A stretch of 64,000 nucleotides of DNA from W11650 sp041844915 (GCA_041844915.1 JBGZBY010000110.1:9272-73271), one strand, 5' to 3'; numbered from the stretch's first letter, positions 37,100 through 46,613 are shown. Numbers and translations: made by a program. Notes: generated from the sequence alone by a model not told the origin.

Positions 37100-37888
37100 T
37101 TATTTGCGAACTGCCAGATACTCCTTATAAACCTGTCCCCAGATATAATTCTTCAGCTCCAAAAACTCCTTGGACATCTTCGTTTCCTGTGTTCTGGGAT
37201 GTGAAATATCAATATCAACGACCTCCTTAATTCGCCCCGGTCTGGCGCTCATGATAACTACCCGCTGCGCCAATATGATTGCCTCCTCTACGTCATGCGT
37301 AATGAAAAAGCAGGTTTTTTGTTCCTGTTCCCAAGTTTTTATCAATTCTGTCTGCAACTGCGTTCTAGTCTGTGCGTCCAAAGCCCCGAACGGCTCGTCC
37401 ATCAAAAGCACCTGCGGATTGACGGCATACGCTCTGGCAATTGCCACTCTTTGCTTCATGCCGCCAGACAGCTCCTTGGGATAAGCATTGGCAAATTGTT
37501 TGAGATCTACCATTTCAATATACTTATCGGCAATATCCTCCAGTTCCTTTCCCTTCACGCCTTGCAGGGTTAAACCAAATTCTACATTTTTTCGCACCGT
37601 CATCCATGGAAACAGTGCATACTGCTGAAAAACAACGCCACGTTCCCTGCCGGGCTCCTCCACTTCCTTCCCGTCTACCAAAACCTTGCCGTCGGTCGCA
37701 TCCTCTAGTCCCGCTATAATATTTAAAAGCGTCGACTTACCACAGCCAGACGGACCAACCACGCATACGAATTCATTTTCCCGAATATCCAGATCCACGC
37801 CATTCAGCGCAATAACCTCACCGCTCCTGCCGTGATAAGTCTTGTACACCTTTTCAATTTTTACCTTTACTGTATCTTTTCCTGCCAT
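37100..37888 (-). CDS. NitT/TauT-family ABC transporter ATP-binding protein
   Basis: This encodes 262 residues of an SsuB/TauB-type ATPase. Walker A GPSGCGKSTLL near residue 45, the Q-loop (VVFQQYALFPW), the signature LSGGMKQRVAIARA and Walker B LLMDEPFGALD are all intact, with a switch His in FITHDVEEAI. The start overlaps the permease gene by 22 bases, with GGAAG upstream, so translation is coupled. It powers import through the neighbouring permease. Confidence 0.93.
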   Translation of the reverse strand: MAGKDTVKVKIEKVYKTYHGRSGEVIALNGVDLDIRENEFVCVVGPSGCGKSTLLNIIAGLEDATDGKVLVDGKEVEEPGRERGVVFQQYALFPWMTVRKNVEFGLTLQGVKGKELEDIADKYIEMVDLKQFANAYPKELSGGMKQRVAIARAYAVNPQVLLMDEPFGALDAQTRTQLQTELIKTWEQEQKTCFFITHDVEEAIILAQRVVIMSARPGRIKEVVDIDISHPRTQETKMSKEFLELKNYIWGQVYKEYLAVRK

Positions 37889-38652
37889 CCCGTTAGCTTC
37901 CTTTCCAGTATCTTAACCAGCTTCTCAAAGGAGATGCCAAGAACCCCTATCAAAATAATACCGAGAAGCAAAACATCAAGTGCAAAAGTAGTCGCCGATT
38001 GCTGTGTCATCATTCCCAAACCCTTAGAAGCGCCGGTCAGCTCTGCTGCAATCAGCGTCGTAAGGGAGGCCGAAAGCCCAAGTCTGGTTCCAATCAGGAT
38101 ATACGGCGTACTTGCCGGAATGATAATCCGAAAGAAAATATCCCTGTCCTTTGCACCCAGAACCTTAGCCGCCTTGATCAAGGTCTGATCTACATTCAGC
38201 ACGCCCTGATAAATGGTAATTACCAGAGTCAGAAAAGCCGCGATAAAGATAACAATCACCTTGGATTCCTCACCTACGCCTGCTCCCAATACAACCAGCG
38301 GAATGTATGCCAGCGGCGGAATATTTCGGATAAATTGAATCCAAGGCTCCACCAAATAGCGAAAGGGCACATACCATGCCATTAAAAAGGCGACTGGAAT
38401 AGAACACACAAACGCAATGGAAAATCCAGTAATTACCCGAAACAGCGTCATGCTGACATGTGTCCACAATGTTCCGTCGCTTACCTTCTTAATAAAAGCA
38501 TTCATTACTTCAGCCGGCTCGGCGAACATCAGCGCTCCGCCTTCGCTTTTTGAAATTATCAGCCAAAGCAATATCGCCAAACCAAAGGACACAATCAGCC
38601 ACACCAAATACGGCAGATGCAGGCCTGTGTTTTTTTTCTTTTTCCTTGTCAT
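37867..38652 (-). CDS. NitT/TauT-family ABC transporter permease
   Basis: This encodes a 261-residue SsuC/TauC-type permease with about six membrane segments and the ATPase-docking loop (LIKAAKVLGAKDRDIFFRIIIPASTPYILIG) near residue 155. It starts at ATG 38652 after AAAGGGAGG. It is the first gene of the three-gene importer operon (permease, ATPase, binding protein). Confidence 0.92.
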   Translation of the reverse strand: MTRKKKKNTGLHLPYLVWLIVSFGLAILLWLIISKSEGGALMFAEPAEVMNAFIKKVSDGTLWTHVSMTLFRVITGFSIAFVCSIPVAFLMAWYVPFRYLVEPWIQFIRNIPPLAYIPLVVLGAGVGEESKVIVIFIAAFLTLVITIYQGVLNVDQTLIKAAKVLGAKDRDIFFRIIIPASTPYILIGTRLGLSASLTTLIAAELTGASKGLGMMTQQSATTFALDVLLLGIILIGVLGISFEKLVKILERKLTGWQEKIQ

Positions 38653-38785
38653 TACTACAACCTCCCTTTGAAATCTGAAGCTATCTTATCATATTGAGAA
38701 TAGAAAGGTAAGGTTGAAGTTTTTTATACCTTATGTCCTGCCTTTGCAAAATGCCAACTGTTTCTTTTTCAGCAGAAGCTCAAAA

Positions 38786-38818
38786 AAATACAGCTCCCGC
38801 AAGAGAAGCTGTATTTTC
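38786..38818 (-). terminator. Terminator of tRNA-Arg gene
   Basis: AATACAGCT and AGCTGTATT form a stem, followed by seven T on the minus strand, starting three bases after the tRNA 3' end. Confidence 0.85.
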
Positions 38819-38820
38819 TA

Positions 38821-38894
38821 CGTTCCCGATGCGATTCGAACGCACGACCTTTCGCTCCGGAGGCGAACGCTCTATCCTGCTGAGCTACGGGAAC
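38821..38894 (-). tRNA. tRNA-Arg (anticodon CCG)
   Basis: The 74-base cloverleaf reads GTTCCCG at the 5' end pairing with CGGGAAC at the 3' end. It has a D-arm with AGCTCAGCAGGATAGAGC, an anticodon stem TTCGC/GCGAA around loop CTCCGGA (anticodon CCG, decoding CGG), and a T-arm with the GTTCGAATC loop. The discriminator is G and CCA is not encoded. A TATAAT box lies about 60 bases upstream (38960-38955). Confidence 0.96.
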
Positions 38895-39193
38895 AAACTT
38901 ATATTTGCGGCGACAGTAAAAGAATTTCTCATACCCCAACCGCAAGCATAAACTATTATAATACAAAAACTCTAATTTGAAAAGGATTTTTTTGATTATT
39001 TTTAATATTTTTCTTCCGTCCCCTCCCATCGCCTTCTTTTCTCTCTTGCTTCATCAAGAAAAAATGCTTGTCAAGCCACCTTTCCAAAAGCCTGATGCCT
39101 TTCCCACAGCCTTTTGCTGCTTCCTTTCTCGAAAAACTACTTGCTAAACTTTTTAAAAGCCTGATACCTTTCTTATATCCTTCTGCCAATACT

Positions 39194-39229
39194 GCAAAGG
39201 GCTATGACATTTTCGTCATAGCCTTTTGC
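39194..39229. terminator. Long hairpin, probable terminator
   Basis: A 15-base inverted repeat with one mismatch (39194-39208 against 39215-39229) around an ATTTTC loop, with A/T-rich ends. It lies between the tRNA and the promoter at 39277. The gap 38895-39276 also holds two degenerate copies of an AAAAGCCTGATRCCTTTC repeat (about 39087 and 39161) and no supported gene. Confidence 0.55.
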
Positions 39230-39276
39230 CGCTTCCTTCCCCAGCAAAACGCCCATAGACTTTAAAACAAAAATTC

Positions 39277-39305
39277 TTGACAGATTACATAATCTGGTGT
39301 AGTAT
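39277..39305 (+). promoter_or_regulatory. Sigma-A promoter for DUF1836 gene
   Basis: A consensus TTGACA (39277-39282) and TAGTAT (39300-39305) are spaced by 17 bases. The transcript would have a leader of about 180 bases in which I recognise no riboswitch. A second possible promoter, TTGACG with TATGAC at 17 bases, lies about 30 bases before the ribosome site. Confidence 0.75.
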
Positions 39306-39490
39306 ACTAGATAACATGGTTTTTTAATATAATTTTTGTTTTAATATCTTTATAGCTTAACACTGCCCACTATTTTTAGCATAGCCTATTTTCTCGGATT
39401 TTTGGCAAAGCCGTTTTCTCCAGAGTAAACCAGCTAAGCCCTTGACGATGAAGGCTCTGAAAAATATGACAGCACACGATAGGAGGTCTT

Positions 39491-39931
39491 ATGAAATTAA
39501 TTCGTTGGCAGGAAATGCCGGATTTTGAAATATACAGCGATCAACTCTTGACCATCGTCAATCAGCAATTGGCCTTTTTCCCTTTGGAAATAACCAATTC
39601 CATGATCAATAACTATGTCAAGCAAAAGGTCATGCCCCTGCCTGTCAAAAAAAAGTATCAAAAACTGCATATTGCTCGTTTGATTGTATTAAGCCTTTTA
39701 AAAACCGCTTTTTCCATTGACGAGATCCACCGCTATCTGCAAAGCTCTCCAACGGAAAACGACTACGACCGTTTCTGCGATATTTTTGAAAGCCTGTGGC
39801 AAAACGGCACTCTCGCCTTGCCGACTGCCTGCGAAGTCACAAACGACGCAACTGCCCTTTGCCTGCTGACAGTCATCAGCAAGCAAAAGGCTCTTAGCCT
39901 GCTGACCGTGAAAGGAAATCTCTCCAAATGA
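39491..39931 (+). CDS. DUF1836 domain protein
   Basis: This encodes 146 residues of the DUF1836 family, found mainly in Firmicutes. The N-terminal half matches best (MPDFEIYSDQLLTIVNQQL, NYVKQKVMPLPVKKKYQKLHIARLIVLSLLK). The pattern resembles a MerR-like winged helix and a regulatory role has been suggested for the family, but no function is established. AGGAGG lies just before the ATG. Its stop overlaps the start of the hemolysin III gene by four bases (ATGA), so the two are coupled. Confidence 0.82.
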   Translation: MKLIRWQEMPDFEIYSDQLLTIVNQQLAFFPLEITNSMINNYVKQKVMPLPVKKKYQKLHIARLIVLSLLKTAFSIDEIHRYLQSSPTENDYDRFCDIFESLWQNGTLALPTACEVTNDATALCLLTVISKQKALSLLTVKGNLSK

Positions 39932-40554
39932 AAAATCTGTCCACTCTCGAAAAGCTAAATACGCTTTCTCATTTCGTCGGCGCCATTATCGGCGTTGTGT
40001 TTCTTTGCCTTCTGCTTGTGCTGAAAAGTAACTCCATCCCGGCCATTGTCGGCTACAGCATTTATGGAGCCTGCTTTATCCTGCTTTTTTCTATGAGCAC
40101 CGTCTACCATCGAGTAACCTTACCCTCGCTGAAAAAATTTTTCCGCGCCTTTGATCATATTTCAATCTATCTTTTTATTGCCGGTACCTACACGCCAATC
40201 ATCATTCTTGGCTTAAAAAGCTCAGTTCGCTGGCTTATTCTTGCCCTTATCTGGACAGCCGCCATCGCCGGCACGGTCTTTAAGATTCTTTCCTACCATA
40301 AATATAATAAATATAAGATTTTTTCCGTCATCCTATACCTGATCATGGGCTGGCTGTCCGTACTGATTATTGCTCCGCTTTACCAAAACACCTCGCTTGC
40401 CTTTATCCTCTGGCTGCTTCTCGGCGGTATTGTATACAGTGTTGGGACTTACTTTTATAAGGACACCAGATATAAATATTCTCATTTTATCTGGCATATT
40501 TTTGTCTTAATCGCCGCTATTTTCCACTTTATCGCTATTTTTATTTTGCAGTAG
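39928..40554 (+). CDS. Hemolysin III family membrane protein (YqfA type)
   Basis: This encodes 208 residues with seven membrane segments and the family's conserved motifs: STVYHRVTLP and FDHISIYLFIAGTYTPI in the first half, and HFIWHIFVLIAAIFHF at the C-terminus, with metal-site-like histidines. The family is related to eukaryotic PAQR receptors. In bacteria, relatives have been linked to membrane homeostasis; the name hemolysin rests on one early study. It is read from the DUF1836 promoter. Confidence 0.9.
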   Translation: MKNLSTLEKLNTLSHFVGAIIGVVFLCLLLVLKSNSIPAIVGYSIYGACFILLFSMSTVYHRVTLPSLKKFFRAFDHISIYLFIAGTYTPIIILGLKSSVRWLILALIWTAAIAGTVFKILSYHKYNKYKIFSVILYLIMGWLSVLIIAPLYQNTSLAFILWLLLGGIVYSVGTYFYKDTRYKYSHFIWHIFVLIAAIFHFIAIFILQ

Positions 40555-40904
40555 AATACACCTTCCGCTGCAACCATCGCCATCTCTTGCCTTTTACCGT
40601 AAATACCTGTTCGCGTAAAAAGCGCCGACTCTCTCTTCCATTAAAAATTTTCCCAAGCCTTTGGCACAATCCCTTTATGAGAGCGGCGCTTCTTCGCATT
40701 CGATTCGCAGCACCGTATCCCTTTCGTCCGGCAGCGGATAGCCACAGGCTGTTGTCGGATACAAATGTAAAAAGCTGCCATATACTCCTATAAATTCGCT
40801 TCAAACAAAGCCGATTTGACAAAAACAGGGATCTTACCTTACGCATGACCCCTGTTTTATGTGATTTCTTTACGCAAAAAAGCATCAAGGGATGCTCCCT
40901 GCCT
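40555..40904. other. Gene-free gap between convergent genes
   Basis: This 350-base stretch lies between the convergent hemolysin III and Ca2+-ATPase genes. It holds a 9-base inverted repeat (40822-40830 with 40850-40858, AAAACAGGG type) that may terminate the plus-strand transcript, and the minus-strand terminator at 40875-40896. A 115-codon minus-strand frame here is very Arg-rich, resembles no family I know, and is probably not a gene. Confidence 0.5.
40875..40896 (-). terminator. Terminator after Ca2+-ATPase gene
   Basis: AGCATC/GATGCT stem with a four-base loop followed by six T on the minus strand, 9 bases past the stop codon. Confidence 0.8.
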
Positions 40905-43601
40905 TTAGTTTTTTGCTGCGTCCAGCTTTCGGCCGATCAGCTTACCAATTTCCGCTACAATCATCGGTACAACGGCTAAGCCCGCCGCATACAGAAAATG
41001 AGTTGCCGACAGCGGCACGCACTTAAAGATTTGATTTAACGCCGGAATATAAAGCACCAGCAAAAGCAGGCCGATTCCCAAAAGCACGGAAAGATTCAAA
41101 TACCGATTGCTGAAAGGATTCATATTCCAAATATTATCCGTTTCCGAACGGGCACTGTAGGCTCTGAGCATTTCCGCAATAATCAGAGTGGTAAAGCAAA
41201 AGGTCGTTCCCAACTCATGGCCGCCCAAGCCAACTCCCAGTCGATAGCTTAGCAAGGTCGCTCCGGCCAGACCAATAGATTGAATCAGCAGAGCTCTCGT
41301 CATGCGTTTATCCAGCAATGCCGCGTCCTTTGCTCTCGGCTTTTCCTTCATAATGCTCTTTTCTCCTTTTTCCAAACCAAGAGAAAAGGCCGGGAAGGAG
41401 TCCGTCAACAGATTAATCCACAAAATCTGTGTTGCCGCCAAGGGAGTGCCCCAATTCAGCAGCATAGATACAAAAATAATCAGAATTTCGCCAATATTAC
41501 AAGAAAGCAGGAAATTTACCAGCTTGCGGATATTGCTGTAAATAATTCTGCCCTCTTCAACCGCCGCCACAATACTGGCAAAATTGTCATCAGTCAAAAT
41601 CATATTGGCAGCCTCTTTGCTGACATCCGTGCCGGTAATTCCCATGGCAATGCCAATATCTGCTTTTTTCAACGCGGGTGCGTCATTTACGCCATCTCCC
41701 GTCATGGCTGTAACCAAGCCGTTAGCCTGAATTGCTTCGACAATCCTCACCTTATGCTCCGGCGATACTCTGGCAAAGACATTGGTCTGCATGACCTTGG
41801 TCTTTAATTCCTCATCGGTCAGATCATTGATTTTGATTCCCTCCATCGCCTGATCCTCTCGCTCGATGATTCCCAACTCCTTACCGATAGCTGTCGCCGT
41901 AATCAAATGGTCGCCCGTGATCATCACTGCCTTGATTCCCGCTTCCTTCGCCACGGCTACCGCGGCCTTTGCTTCCTCTCTTGGCGGATCAATCATACCG
42001 CTTAAGCCGACAAAGATAAGATTATTCTCATTTTCCTCCGGAACAGCGTCCTTATCAACCTCACGATATCCATAGCCCAATACCCGAAGCGCCTGCTTGG
42101 CATAGCTGGTATTTTGCGCCAGTACTTTTTCTTTTAATTCTGCCGTAAACGGTTTTACCTCTCCGTCCACTTCGATTTGCTCTGAACGGGCAATCAGCTG
42201 ATCTGGCGCGCCCTTGGTCAGTAAATACATCTTCCCGTCAATTTCATGCATGGTTGACATCAGCTTACGATCCGAATCAAAAGGAAATTCTCGAATACGA
42301 ATGTACTTTTTATTTAATTCGTCCACTCTAAATCCCGCTTTATTCGCCAAGGTAATCAAAGCGCCTTCGGTCGGGTCTCCGATTACACCGCCATCCTCTA
42401 CCTTCGCGTCATTGCAAAGTCCGGCGATTCTGCTGATCCATTTCAAAGAAGAATTGCTTTGGATGTCCGCCTTTTCTCCAGCTGACGTCAGAATCTCACC
42501 CTGCGGATGATAGCCTGTTCCAGTTACCTCAAAGATGCTTTTTCCGTCAAACAAGCTGACCACAGTCATCTTGTTTTGCGTTAAGGTTCCAGTCTTATCC
42601 GAGCAGATAACCGAGGTCGAGCCTAATGTTTCCGCCGCGCTAAGCTGCTTCATAATCGCATTGCGCTTGACCATGCGGGTCATGCCCATCGCCAGCACTA
42701 CCGTTACGACTGCCGGAAGTCCCTCCGGAATTGCCGCTACCGCCAGCGCTACTGCGGTCATAAAAATCTCTAGGGGAGGCATCTTTTGAATCAGTCCCAG
42801 CACAAAAATGACAGCGGCTACCGCCAGACAAATCATACCCAAGATTTTGCCAAAGCTTTCCAGATTTTTTTGAAGCGGAGTTTTTTCCTCTGTTGCCTGA
42901 TTGAGCAGATTGGCAATATGGCCGATTTCGGTCTGCATTCCGGTGCCGACAACGACCGCCTTACCTCTGCCATAGGTAACAATTGTACTCATATATGCCA
43001 TGTTAAAGCGATCTCCCAAGGGCACGCCCTCCTCGATCTCAACCCGCACCTCCTTCTCTACCGGCACCGATTCTCCGGTCAAAGCGGCTTCGTCAATTTT
43101 CAAGTTGACGCTTTCCAATAAATAGACGTCTGCCGGTACATAATCGCCAGTTTCCAAAATCACAATATCTCCCGGCACCAGCTCTGTCGAAGCCACCTCG
43201 GTGCTGTGGCCATTTCGAATAGCTTTGGCGCGGGGCGAGGACATCTGCTTTAAGGCAGCAAGAGCCTTGCCCGCCTTATTCTCCTGATAGGTTCCCAGCG
43301 CCGCATTCAGGATAACGATTGTCATGATGATAACTCCTTCAAGCCACTCGCCCAGCGCCGCCGACAGCACCGCCGCAATCATCAGAATGATGATCATTAC
43401 ATCCTTAAATTGCTCCAGTAAAATTTGCCAAACCGTTTTTCCTTCCTTTTCTTCCAGTCTGTTCTCTCCATATTTCTCCAACCGCGTCTTTACTTCGGTG
43501 TCGGATAAGCCTTTTTCCTTGTCAACCGACAATTCGGCTAAAACTTCATTTTCTTTTTTGGTATATGCATTTTTCAAAAAATATGCCTCCCTTTCATTCA
43601 T
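40905..43601 (-). CDS. Calcium-transporting P-type ATPase (SERCA/PMR1-like, P2 type)
   Basis: This encodes 898 residues with the full P-type architecture. It has an N-terminal cation-ATPase domain, the actuator TGES motif (IDEAALTGESVPVEKE), the phosphorylation site CSDKTGTLTQNKM (Asp about residue 335), the nucleotide-domain KGAPDQL motif, the hinge GDGVNDAPALKKADIGIAMG and about ten membrane segments. The M4 motif VAAIPEGLPAVV and M6 NLLTDSFPA fit Ca2+ pumps. The expected role is export of Ca2+ from the cytoplasm. The start is unsure: ATG 43601 has AAGGTGA upstream, while a TTG at 43577 has a better GGGAGG. Confidence 0.92.
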   Translation of the reverse strand: MNEREAYFLKNAYTKKENEVLAELSVDKEKGLSDTEVKTRLEKYGENRLEEKEGKTVWQILLEQFKDVMIIILMIAAVLSAALGEWLEGVIIMTIVILNAALGTYQENKAGKALAALKQMSSPRAKAIRNGHSTEVASTELVPGDIVILETGDYVPADVYLLESVNLKIDEAALTGESVPVEKEVRVEIEEGVPLGDRFNMAYMSTIVTYGRGKAVVVGTGMQTEIGHIANLLNQATEEKTPLQKNLESFGKILGMICLAVAAVIFVLGLIQKMPPLEIFMTAVALAVAAIPEGLPAVVTVVLAMGMTRMVKRNAIMKQLSAAETLGSTSVICSDKTGTLTQNKMTVVSLFDGKSIFEVTGTGYHPQGEILTSAGEKADIQSNSSLKWISRIAGLCNDAKVEDGGVIGDPTEGALITLANKAGFRVDELNKKYIRIREFPFDSDRKLMSTMHEIDGKMYLLTKGAPDQLIARSEQIEVDGEVKPFTAELKEKVLAQNTSYAKQALRVLGYGYREVDKDAVPEENENNLIFVGLSGMIDPPREEAKAAVAVAKEAGIKAVMITGDHLITATAIGKELGIIEREDQAMEGIKINDLTDEELKTKVMQTNVFARVSPEHKVRIVEAIQANGLVTAMTGDGVNDAPALKKADIGIAMGITGTDVSKEAANMILTDDNFASIVAAVEEGRIIYSNIRKLVNFLLSCNIGEILIIFVSMLLNWGTPLAATQILWINLLTDSFPAFSLGLEKGEKSIMKEKPRAKDAALLDKRMTRALLIQSIGLAGATLLSYRLGVGLGGHELGTTFCFTTLIIAEMLRAYSARSETDNIWNMNPFSNRYLNLSVLLGIGLLLLVLYIPALNQIFKCVPLSATHFLYAAGLAVVPMIVAEIGKLIGRKLDAAKN

Positions 43602-43700
43602 TCACCTTTATATGCGTTCTGTCGTTCTTCTCTATCAAAATACAACACGCTTTTTTAGAGCCAAGGCAGAAGCAAAGCTCCATCATTTGAAGGGCTTTTC

Positions 43701-44936
43701 CTATATATACAACGGATATTTCGCTGTAATCTCTGCGGTCATTTGCTTTGCCCTTTCCTTATTCCCTTCAAAATCGGTCAAAACCAAGGAAATAATTTCC
43801 GCAATCTTATCCATATCATCCTCCCTTAAGCCGCGGCTGGTTGCCGCCGGCGTTCCTAAGCGAATCCCGCTAGTGACAAAGGGGCTTTGCGGATCAAAGG
43901 GAATGGAATTTTTATTGCAGGTGATATTGACCTCATCCAAACGCTTCTCCACATCCTTACCGGTCTGATCAAAGCTTCGCAAATCCACTAAAATTAAGTG
44001 GTTATCCGTTCCTCCCGATACCATGTTGATATTTCGCTTTCTTAAGCCTTCCGCCAAGGCTTTGGCATTTTTGACGATTTGGGTCTGATACTCCTTAAAC
44101 TCCGGCTGCATGGCCTCCAAAAAGCTAACTGCCTTGGCGGCAATAACATGCATCAACGGCCCACCCTGAATTCCGGGAAATACTGCCTTATCAATGGCTT
44201 TGCCGTACTCCTCCTTGCAGAGAATCATACCGCCTCTAGGACCGCGCAGCGTCTTATGGGTAGTAGTCGTTACTACATCGGCAAAGGGAAATGGACTGGG
44301 ATGCAAGCCGACTGCGATTAAACCGGCAATATGCGCCATATCTACCATAAAAATCGCTCCTACCTCATCGGCAATCTCTCGAAATTTGACAAAATCAATT
44401 GTTCTAGCATAGGCACTGGCTCCTGCCAGAATCAGCTTTGGTTTATGTTCCAAAGCAATCCGGCGGCAAAGCGCATAGTCGATATAGCCATTTTCATCCA
44501 CATGATAGGGCACAATATTGTAATGCTTGCCGGAAAAATTAACTGGACTCCCATGCGTCAAATGCCCGCCGTGTGCAAGATTCATTCCCATGATGGTATC
44601 GCCCATTTCCAGCAGAGCAAAAAACACTGCCATATTCGCCTGTGCTCCGGAATGCGGCTGCACATTGGCATACTCGGCTCCAAACAAAGCCTTCGCCCGC
44701 TTGATCGCCAGTTCCTCCGCCACATCCACGCACTGACATCCGCCATAATAGCGTCTGCCCGGATATCCCTCGGCATACTTATTGGTCAAGTGACTTCCCA
44801 TTGCCTGCATCACGGCCTCCGATACAAAATTCTCTGAGGCAATCAATTCGATATTTCTCTGCTGCCTAGCTAATTCCGCATCTATCGCTTCAGCTATCTC
44901 AGGGTCGGCTGCCCTTACCTTATCCCATGTAATCAT
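43701..44936 (-). CDS. glyA: Serine hydroxymethyltransferase
   Basis: This 411-residue PLP enzyme interconverts serine and glycine with transfer of a one-carbon unit to tetrahydrofolate. Signatures visible are IASENFVS near the N-terminus, NKYAEGYPGRRYYGG near residue 52, and the PLP-binding Lys228 in VVTTTTHKTLRGPRGG. It matches family length and shows no damage. It has its own promoter at 45077-45105. It supplies glycine and methylene-THF for purine and thymidylate synthesis. Confidence 0.97.
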   Translation of the reverse strand: MITWDKVRAADPEIAEAIDAELARQQRNIELIASENFVSEAVMQAMGSHLTNKYAEGYPGRRYYGGCQCVDVAEELAIKRAKALFGAEYANVQPHSGAQANMAVFFALLEMGDTIMGMNLAHGGHLTHGSPVNFSGKHYNIVPYHVDENGYIDYALCRRIALEHKPKLILAGASAYARTIDFVKFREIADEVGAIFMVDMAHIAGLIAVGLHPSPFPFADVVTTTTHKTLRGPRGGMILCKEEYGKAIDKAVFPGIQGGPLMHVIAAKAVSFLEAMQPEFKEYQTQIVKNAKALAEGLRKRNINMVSGGTDNHLILVDLRSFDQTGKDVEKRLDEVNITCNKNSIPFDPQSPFVTSGIRLGTPAATSRGLREDDMDKIAEIISLVLTDFEGNKERAKQMTAEITAKYPLYI

Positions 44937-45076
44937 CGTACTTTCCTTTCTTCTTTGCTTTGCCTTATTCTTTCTTATGGCGGATACGCCTTGTCCCTTT
45001 TCTTTTCGCTCTCTTTTCGGACCGATCGTCGTTTAAGGCCAGCGTCTATTTGCTATTACTAAAGATTTTCCTCTCC

Positions 45077-45105
45077 ATTATACAAGATATTTTCCCTTTT
45101 TACAA
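45077..45105 (-). promoter_or_regulatory. Sigma-A promoter for glyA
   Basis: TTGTAA (45105-45100) and TATAAT (45082-45077) on the minus strand at 17-base spacing, about 140 bases before the glyA start. Confidence 0.75.
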
Positions 45106-45169
45106 TTGGGATTTTTTCTTTTCCCCATCCGGAACTATCGACCATAATTCAGGTTTTTTCTTTCTTTAC

Positions 45170-45400
45170 CCAGAAAGAAGCTTGCCGTTTCGTTTTTCCT
45201 TTTTTCTTCGAAAGAGCAAGGATGCTGTTCTGCTTTTTTCTTTTTCTATCTAAAAGCAGATATGTAATCCCACTTTTTCCTTCTCCTATCCGAAAACAGA
45301 TATGTCCCTCCCTTTTTCTCCGAAAAAGCGGGGATGCCGTTCTGCTTTTTTCCTTTTCTATCCGAAAGCAGGTATGCCCTTTTGCTTTTCCTTTACCTAG
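45170..45400. repeat. Array of degenerate ~30-42 bp pyrimidine-rich repeats
   Basis: Six related units begin at about 45170, 45209, 45250, 45291, 45321 and 45363. Each unit has a core like CCGAAAGCAGGTATGCC followed by a T/C-rich tail (CTTTTTCCTTTTC). Units are 30-42 bases apart and diverged. They fill most of the gap between the lysophospholipase-like gene and glyA. No ribosome-bindable gene is seen across them. Confidence 0.55.
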
Positions 45401-45486
45401 AACACAGTAAATTCAAAGGGGATCCGTTAAAATAACCAATCCCCCCATTTTTTACCTAAAGTAATGTAATAAGCTGCTTCTTTATG

Positions 45487-46461
45487 TCAGACTGCGCTTT
45501 TTCTAATGTTTTGCTCTGCCTTCGTCCTTCCTTTTTGCGTATTTTCCTGCAAGAAGTCTAAAATTTGCGCATAAACCTCCATCTTCTCCTTTTCTTGCAG
45601 CACCTCATGCCGCATTTGATCATAAAGCTTAAGCTTTACCTGCCGAATTCCCAGCTCCTTGTACATCAAATAAAGCTCCATGACGCGTTTCCCTTTTTCA
45701 TTGAGCGGATCTGCGCCTCCGGAAATCAGAAGCAGAGGCAAATCCTTTCGGATTTGACGAAGCTGTTCCGGTCGATACATTTGCAATACCGCTCCAGAAA
45801 GCTCATACAAAAAATTATTTGACACCAGATAACCACACATCGGATCTTGGTCATATCGGCGCACCTCATTCAAATCACTACAAAGCCATGCATGATCGGA
45901 GAAGTCCTGCTCAAAGCCCTTGTTATAATTAAAAAATATAAGCGCATTCGCCAGCTTGGAATTAAAATATTCTCCAGTAAACGTCATCACAGCCTTTAAC
46001 AAAAACCTGCCGTACATCGCCTTGGTTTGAGGCTGCTTCAAGCTGCCGAGAAGCACCACGCCATCAACGCTGTCGCTATGCTGCTGAATAAATTTCTGGC
46101 AAATTAGCGAGCCCATGCTATGCCCGATCAAAAAAAGCGGCAGCCCCGGATATTCCCACCGAAGCATCTCAACATAGTATTTCTGGTCGGAAAGAATCTT
46201 CCGAAAGCCGTCCTTTTCCAAGGCTCCCAGCCTGCCGTTTTTGAGTCCAGTCTGTCCTTGGCTGCGGTGATCTCCGGCAGCGACCTCAAAGCCGTTTTCA
46301 TTTAAAAACCGAGCAAACCGGTCATATCTTCTGACATGTTCAAGCATACCGGTAAGCAGCAACACTACGCCTTTCTTGGGCAAATCAGTATGCCATATTT
46401 TAAAATAATTTTTCTGTCTTTCTTCCCGTTCAATCCAGCGTTCTTCTATATGAGTCATCAT
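45487..46461 (-). CDS. Alpha/beta hydrolase, lysophospholipase/monoacylglycerol-lipase like
   Basis: This encodes 324 residues of the serine aminopeptidase S33/Hydrolase_4 group that includes PldB-like lysophospholipases. Motifs: LTGMLEHVRRYDRFARFLNENGFEV near residue 37, nucleophile elbow GHSMGSLICQKF, acid loop SGGADPLNEKGK and catalytic His in DQMRHEVLQE. There is no signal peptide. GGAGAG precedes the tandem ATGATG start. The natural lipid substrate cannot be told. Confidence 0.85.
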   Translation of the reverse strand: MMTHIEERWIEREERQKNYFKIWHTDLPKKGVVLLLTGMLEHVRRYDRFARFLNENGFEVAAGDHRSQGQTGLKNGRLGALEKDGFRKILSDQKYYVEMLRWEYPGLPLFLIGHSMGSLICQKFIQQHSDSVDGVVLLGSLKQPQTKAMYGRFLLKAVMTFTGEYFNSKLANALIFFNYNKGFEQDFSDHAWLCSDLNEVRRYDQDPMCGYLVSNNFLYELSGAVLQMYRPEQLRQIRKDLPLLLISGGADPLNEKGKRVMELYLMYKELGIRQVKLKLYDQMRHEVLQEKEKMEVYAQILDFLQENTQKGRTKAEQNIRKSAV

Positions 46462-46613
46462 TCTCTCCTTCCTCGCATGTCCTAACTACTATTATATTTC
46501 TCAATCTCATATTCGTCAATCAATATTTCCTGATCTTCAATGCAAGGCAAGCCTCTGATTTTCGTTTTTTCAAAGCCCTTCCGCCCTTGTGCCCTCTGCC
46601 GGCTGAAACTTCA

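Noticed and set aside
38956..39189. 77-codon minus-strand frame with an internal KGIRLL repeat
   Set aside because: It covers low-complexity degenerate DNA repeats and lacks a ribosome site; the protein-level repeat just reflects the DNA repeat.
39306..39490. Riboswitch or T-box in the DUF1836 leader
   Set aside because: The leader is long, but I find no conserved T-box sequence, anti-terminator or known aptamer core.
40541..40888. 115-codon minus-strand frame between hemolysin III and Ca2+-ATPase genes
   Set aside because: It is Arg/Lys/Trp-rich, overlaps the hemolysin III end, has no clear ribosome site and includes terminator hairpins. It is probably a chance frame.
44937..45486. Pseudogene in the glyA-lipase gap
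   Set aside because: Translations on either strand give only Lys/Arg/Phe-rich low-complexity sequence tied to the DNA repeats, with no recognisable domain.
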